Positions 62,885-64,000 of a stretch of DNA of 64,000 nt are shown in pieces. A program made the translations under genes and the position numbers. Under the pieces are notes generated by a model. The model was not told the origin of the DNA and did no database searches. It was given only the letters and a program-made list of their open reading frames with translations. Origin of the DNA: UBA11986 sp963734955 (GTDB taxonomy: Bacteria > Bacteroidota > Ignavibacteria > UBA10030 > UBA6906). The stretch covers positions 62,001 through 126,000 of the forward strand of contig CAVTJO010000008.1 in NCBI GenBank assembly GCA_963734955.1, read 5' to 3'. Every line of letters starts with the position of its first letter. The stretch's first letter is position 1.

Positions 62885-64000
62885 ATGGCAACAAACCATC
62901 AACGCGAAGCTGTGATTGTTCTCGCGCTTCGCACGCCCGTCGGCAAATACGGAGGCGTGCTGCGCGATGTAAGACCCGACGACCTCGGAGCTCTCGTCAT
63001 CAGAGCGGTTGTTGCGAAGACAAAGATTGACCCGTCGCTGATCGATGATGTGATTTTGGGGTGCGCAAACCAGGCGGGGGAGGATAACCGGAATGTTGGG
63101 AGAATGAGTGCTCTGCTTGCCGGGCTCCCGCAAAGTGTTCCTGCCAACACCATCAATCGGCTTTGTGGTTCGAGTCTTGATGCAATCATCCAGGCTGCCC
63201 GCGCAATCTGGTCGGGAGATGCAGAGGTGATCATTGCCGGAGGAGTTGAGAGCATGAGTCGTGCGCCGTACTCAGTCCCGAAAAACCAGAGCGGCACGTT
63301 TGGTAATCTCACCGCGTACGATACGGCGCTTGGCTGGCGGCATCCGAATCCAAAAATGGAAAGCCTGTTTCCACTCGAGAGCATGGGCGAGACGGCCGAG
63401 AATATTGCGGAGAAATATGGGATCAGCCGGAGAGAACAGGATGATTTTGCCCTTGCCAGTCACACGAAGGCTGTTGCAGCGCAATCCAACGGCAGATTCT
63501 CAGAAGAGATCGTGCCCGTCAGCATACCCGGGAAAAAGGACCGAGCGACAATAGTCGACAGGGACGAAGGTCCACGTTCGGACACGACACCTGAAAAACT
63601 CTCGACACTTCAACCGGTCTTCCGGAAGGGTGGCTCTGTCACCGCGGGTAACTCGTCCTCGTTGAACGATGGAGCGTCTGCGCTGCTAATCATGAGCAAC
63701 GAGAGGGGAAGACAGCTTGGACTCAAGCCGATGGCACGAATTATCTCGTCGGGTGTGGCGGGAGTTGATCCCCGGTTTATGGGAATCGGCCCCGTGCCGG
63801 CAACACAGAAGGCCCTCGCCAAAGCCGGCCTGACGATCAGGGATATGGACGTGATTGAGCTGAACGAAGCGTTTGCTGCACAGTCAATTGCGGTTGTGCG
63901 TGATCTGCAAATCCCGATCGGGAAGCTTAATCCCAATGGCGGAGCAATTGCGCTCGGGCATCCGCTCGGTTGCAGCGGGGCCAGAATCATGACAACGCTC
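62885..64000 (+). CDS. Acetyl-CoA acyltransferase / thiolase, 3' end outside window
   Basis: The ATG at 62885 opens 372 codons to the window edge. The active-site nucleophile is C94 in INRLCGSSLDA. The second catalytic region is NPNGGAIALGHPLGCSGARI with the conserved His and Cys. Other thiolase motifs are RTPVGKYGG near the start, GGVESMSRAPY and ELNEAFAAQ. The length is near the usual 390-400 residues, so only the last 20 or so codons are missing. It would cleave 3-oxoacyl-CoA (PaaJ- or FadA-like). It is the last step partner of the hydratase and dehydrogenase genes upstream. Confidence 0.95.
   Translation, partial: MATNHQREAVIVLALRTPVGKYGGVLRDVRPDDLGALVIRAVVAKTKIDPSLIDDVILGCANQAGEDNRNVGRMSALLAGLPQSVPANTINRLCGSSLDAIIQAARAIWSGDAEVIIAGGVESMSRAPYSVPKNQSGTFGNLTAYDTALGWRHPNPKMESLFPLESMGETAENIAEKYGISRREQDDFALASHTKAVAAQSNGRFSEEIVPVSIPGKKDRATIVDRDEGPRSDTTPEKLSTLQPVFRKGGSVTAGNSSSLNDGASALLIMSNERGRQLGLKPMARIISSGVAGVDPRFMGIGPVPATQKALAKAGLTIRDMDVIELNEAFAAQSIAVVRDLQIPIGKLNPNGGAIALGHPLGCSGARIMTTL

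Noticed and set aside
1..64000. CRISPR array, prophage, insertion sequence or replication origin
   Set aside because: No regularly spaced direct repeats, cas, integrase, transposase, phage structural or dnaA-type genes were found.

Overview
The window (about 53-55% GC by eye) looks like chromosome from an FCB-group bacterium, most likely the Ignavibacteria/Chlorobi side of Bacteroidota. The clues are a type IX secretion (T9SS) plug protein, a peptidase ending in a T9SS type A sorting domain with the YPNPFNP motif common in that group, and DUF2911 and DUF1573 proteins. Genes mostly have Shine-Dalgarno sites. Several promoters share a -35 box, a 17-base spacer and a TATATT or TACATT -10.

Layout. 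1-720: end of a zinc-ribbon gene and a CAU tRNA (best read as tRNA-Ile2). 925-17087: a type IV pilus / type II secretion-like assembly locus. It has a lone receiver, two GspE/PilB-type ATPases, two paralogous major pilin-like proteins, GspF, three minor pilin-like proteins, a PilT-type ATPase, a PilM-PilN fusion, a PilO-like protein, a short secretin and an Ig-like lipoprotein. None of the five pilin-like proteins has a classical prepilin cleavage site and no prepilin peptidase is present. A near-consensus sigma-54 promoter precedes the first pilin gene and a strong terminator follows it. This is the best candidate for an under-described system here.

17263-28021: uvrA, an outer-membrane barrel protein, an RlmI-type rRNA methyltransferase, a HAD phosphatase, a polytopic membrane protein, the T9SS plug protein, a Gfo/Idh/MocA oxidoreductase and a CCA-adding enzyme. 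28212-36785: a TolC/HlyD/MacB-type efflux operon with one ATPase and four tandem FtsX/MacB permeases. 36864-45205: a Sel1-repeat protein, a hybrid histidine kinase, a double-DUF2911 protein, a YbjQ protein, a lipoprotein and an aldehyde dehydrogenase. 45206-45862: non-coding, with interspersed repeats. 45863-49544: an ECF sigma / anti-sigma / HEAT / PDZ operon that looks like an envelope-stress unit.

49899-64000: small genes (EthD-like, GIY-YIG), a lipoprotein beta-propeller, a secreted M14 carboxypeptidase, a nitrilase-family hydrolase, a PLD-like protein, and a group of CoA-dependent catabolic genes: three crotonases (one PaaF-like, one PaaG-like), a 3-hydroxyacyl-CoA dehydrogenase, a degenerate second dehydrogenase and a thiolase. 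Together these could carry out beta-oxidation or the lower phenylacetyl-CoA pathway.

Data caveat: seven genes are interrupted by eight apparent one-base indels, several in short homopolymers. One gene carries two that cancel each other. This points to sequencing or assembly error more than real gene decay, so these genes are annotated as single interrupted genes.
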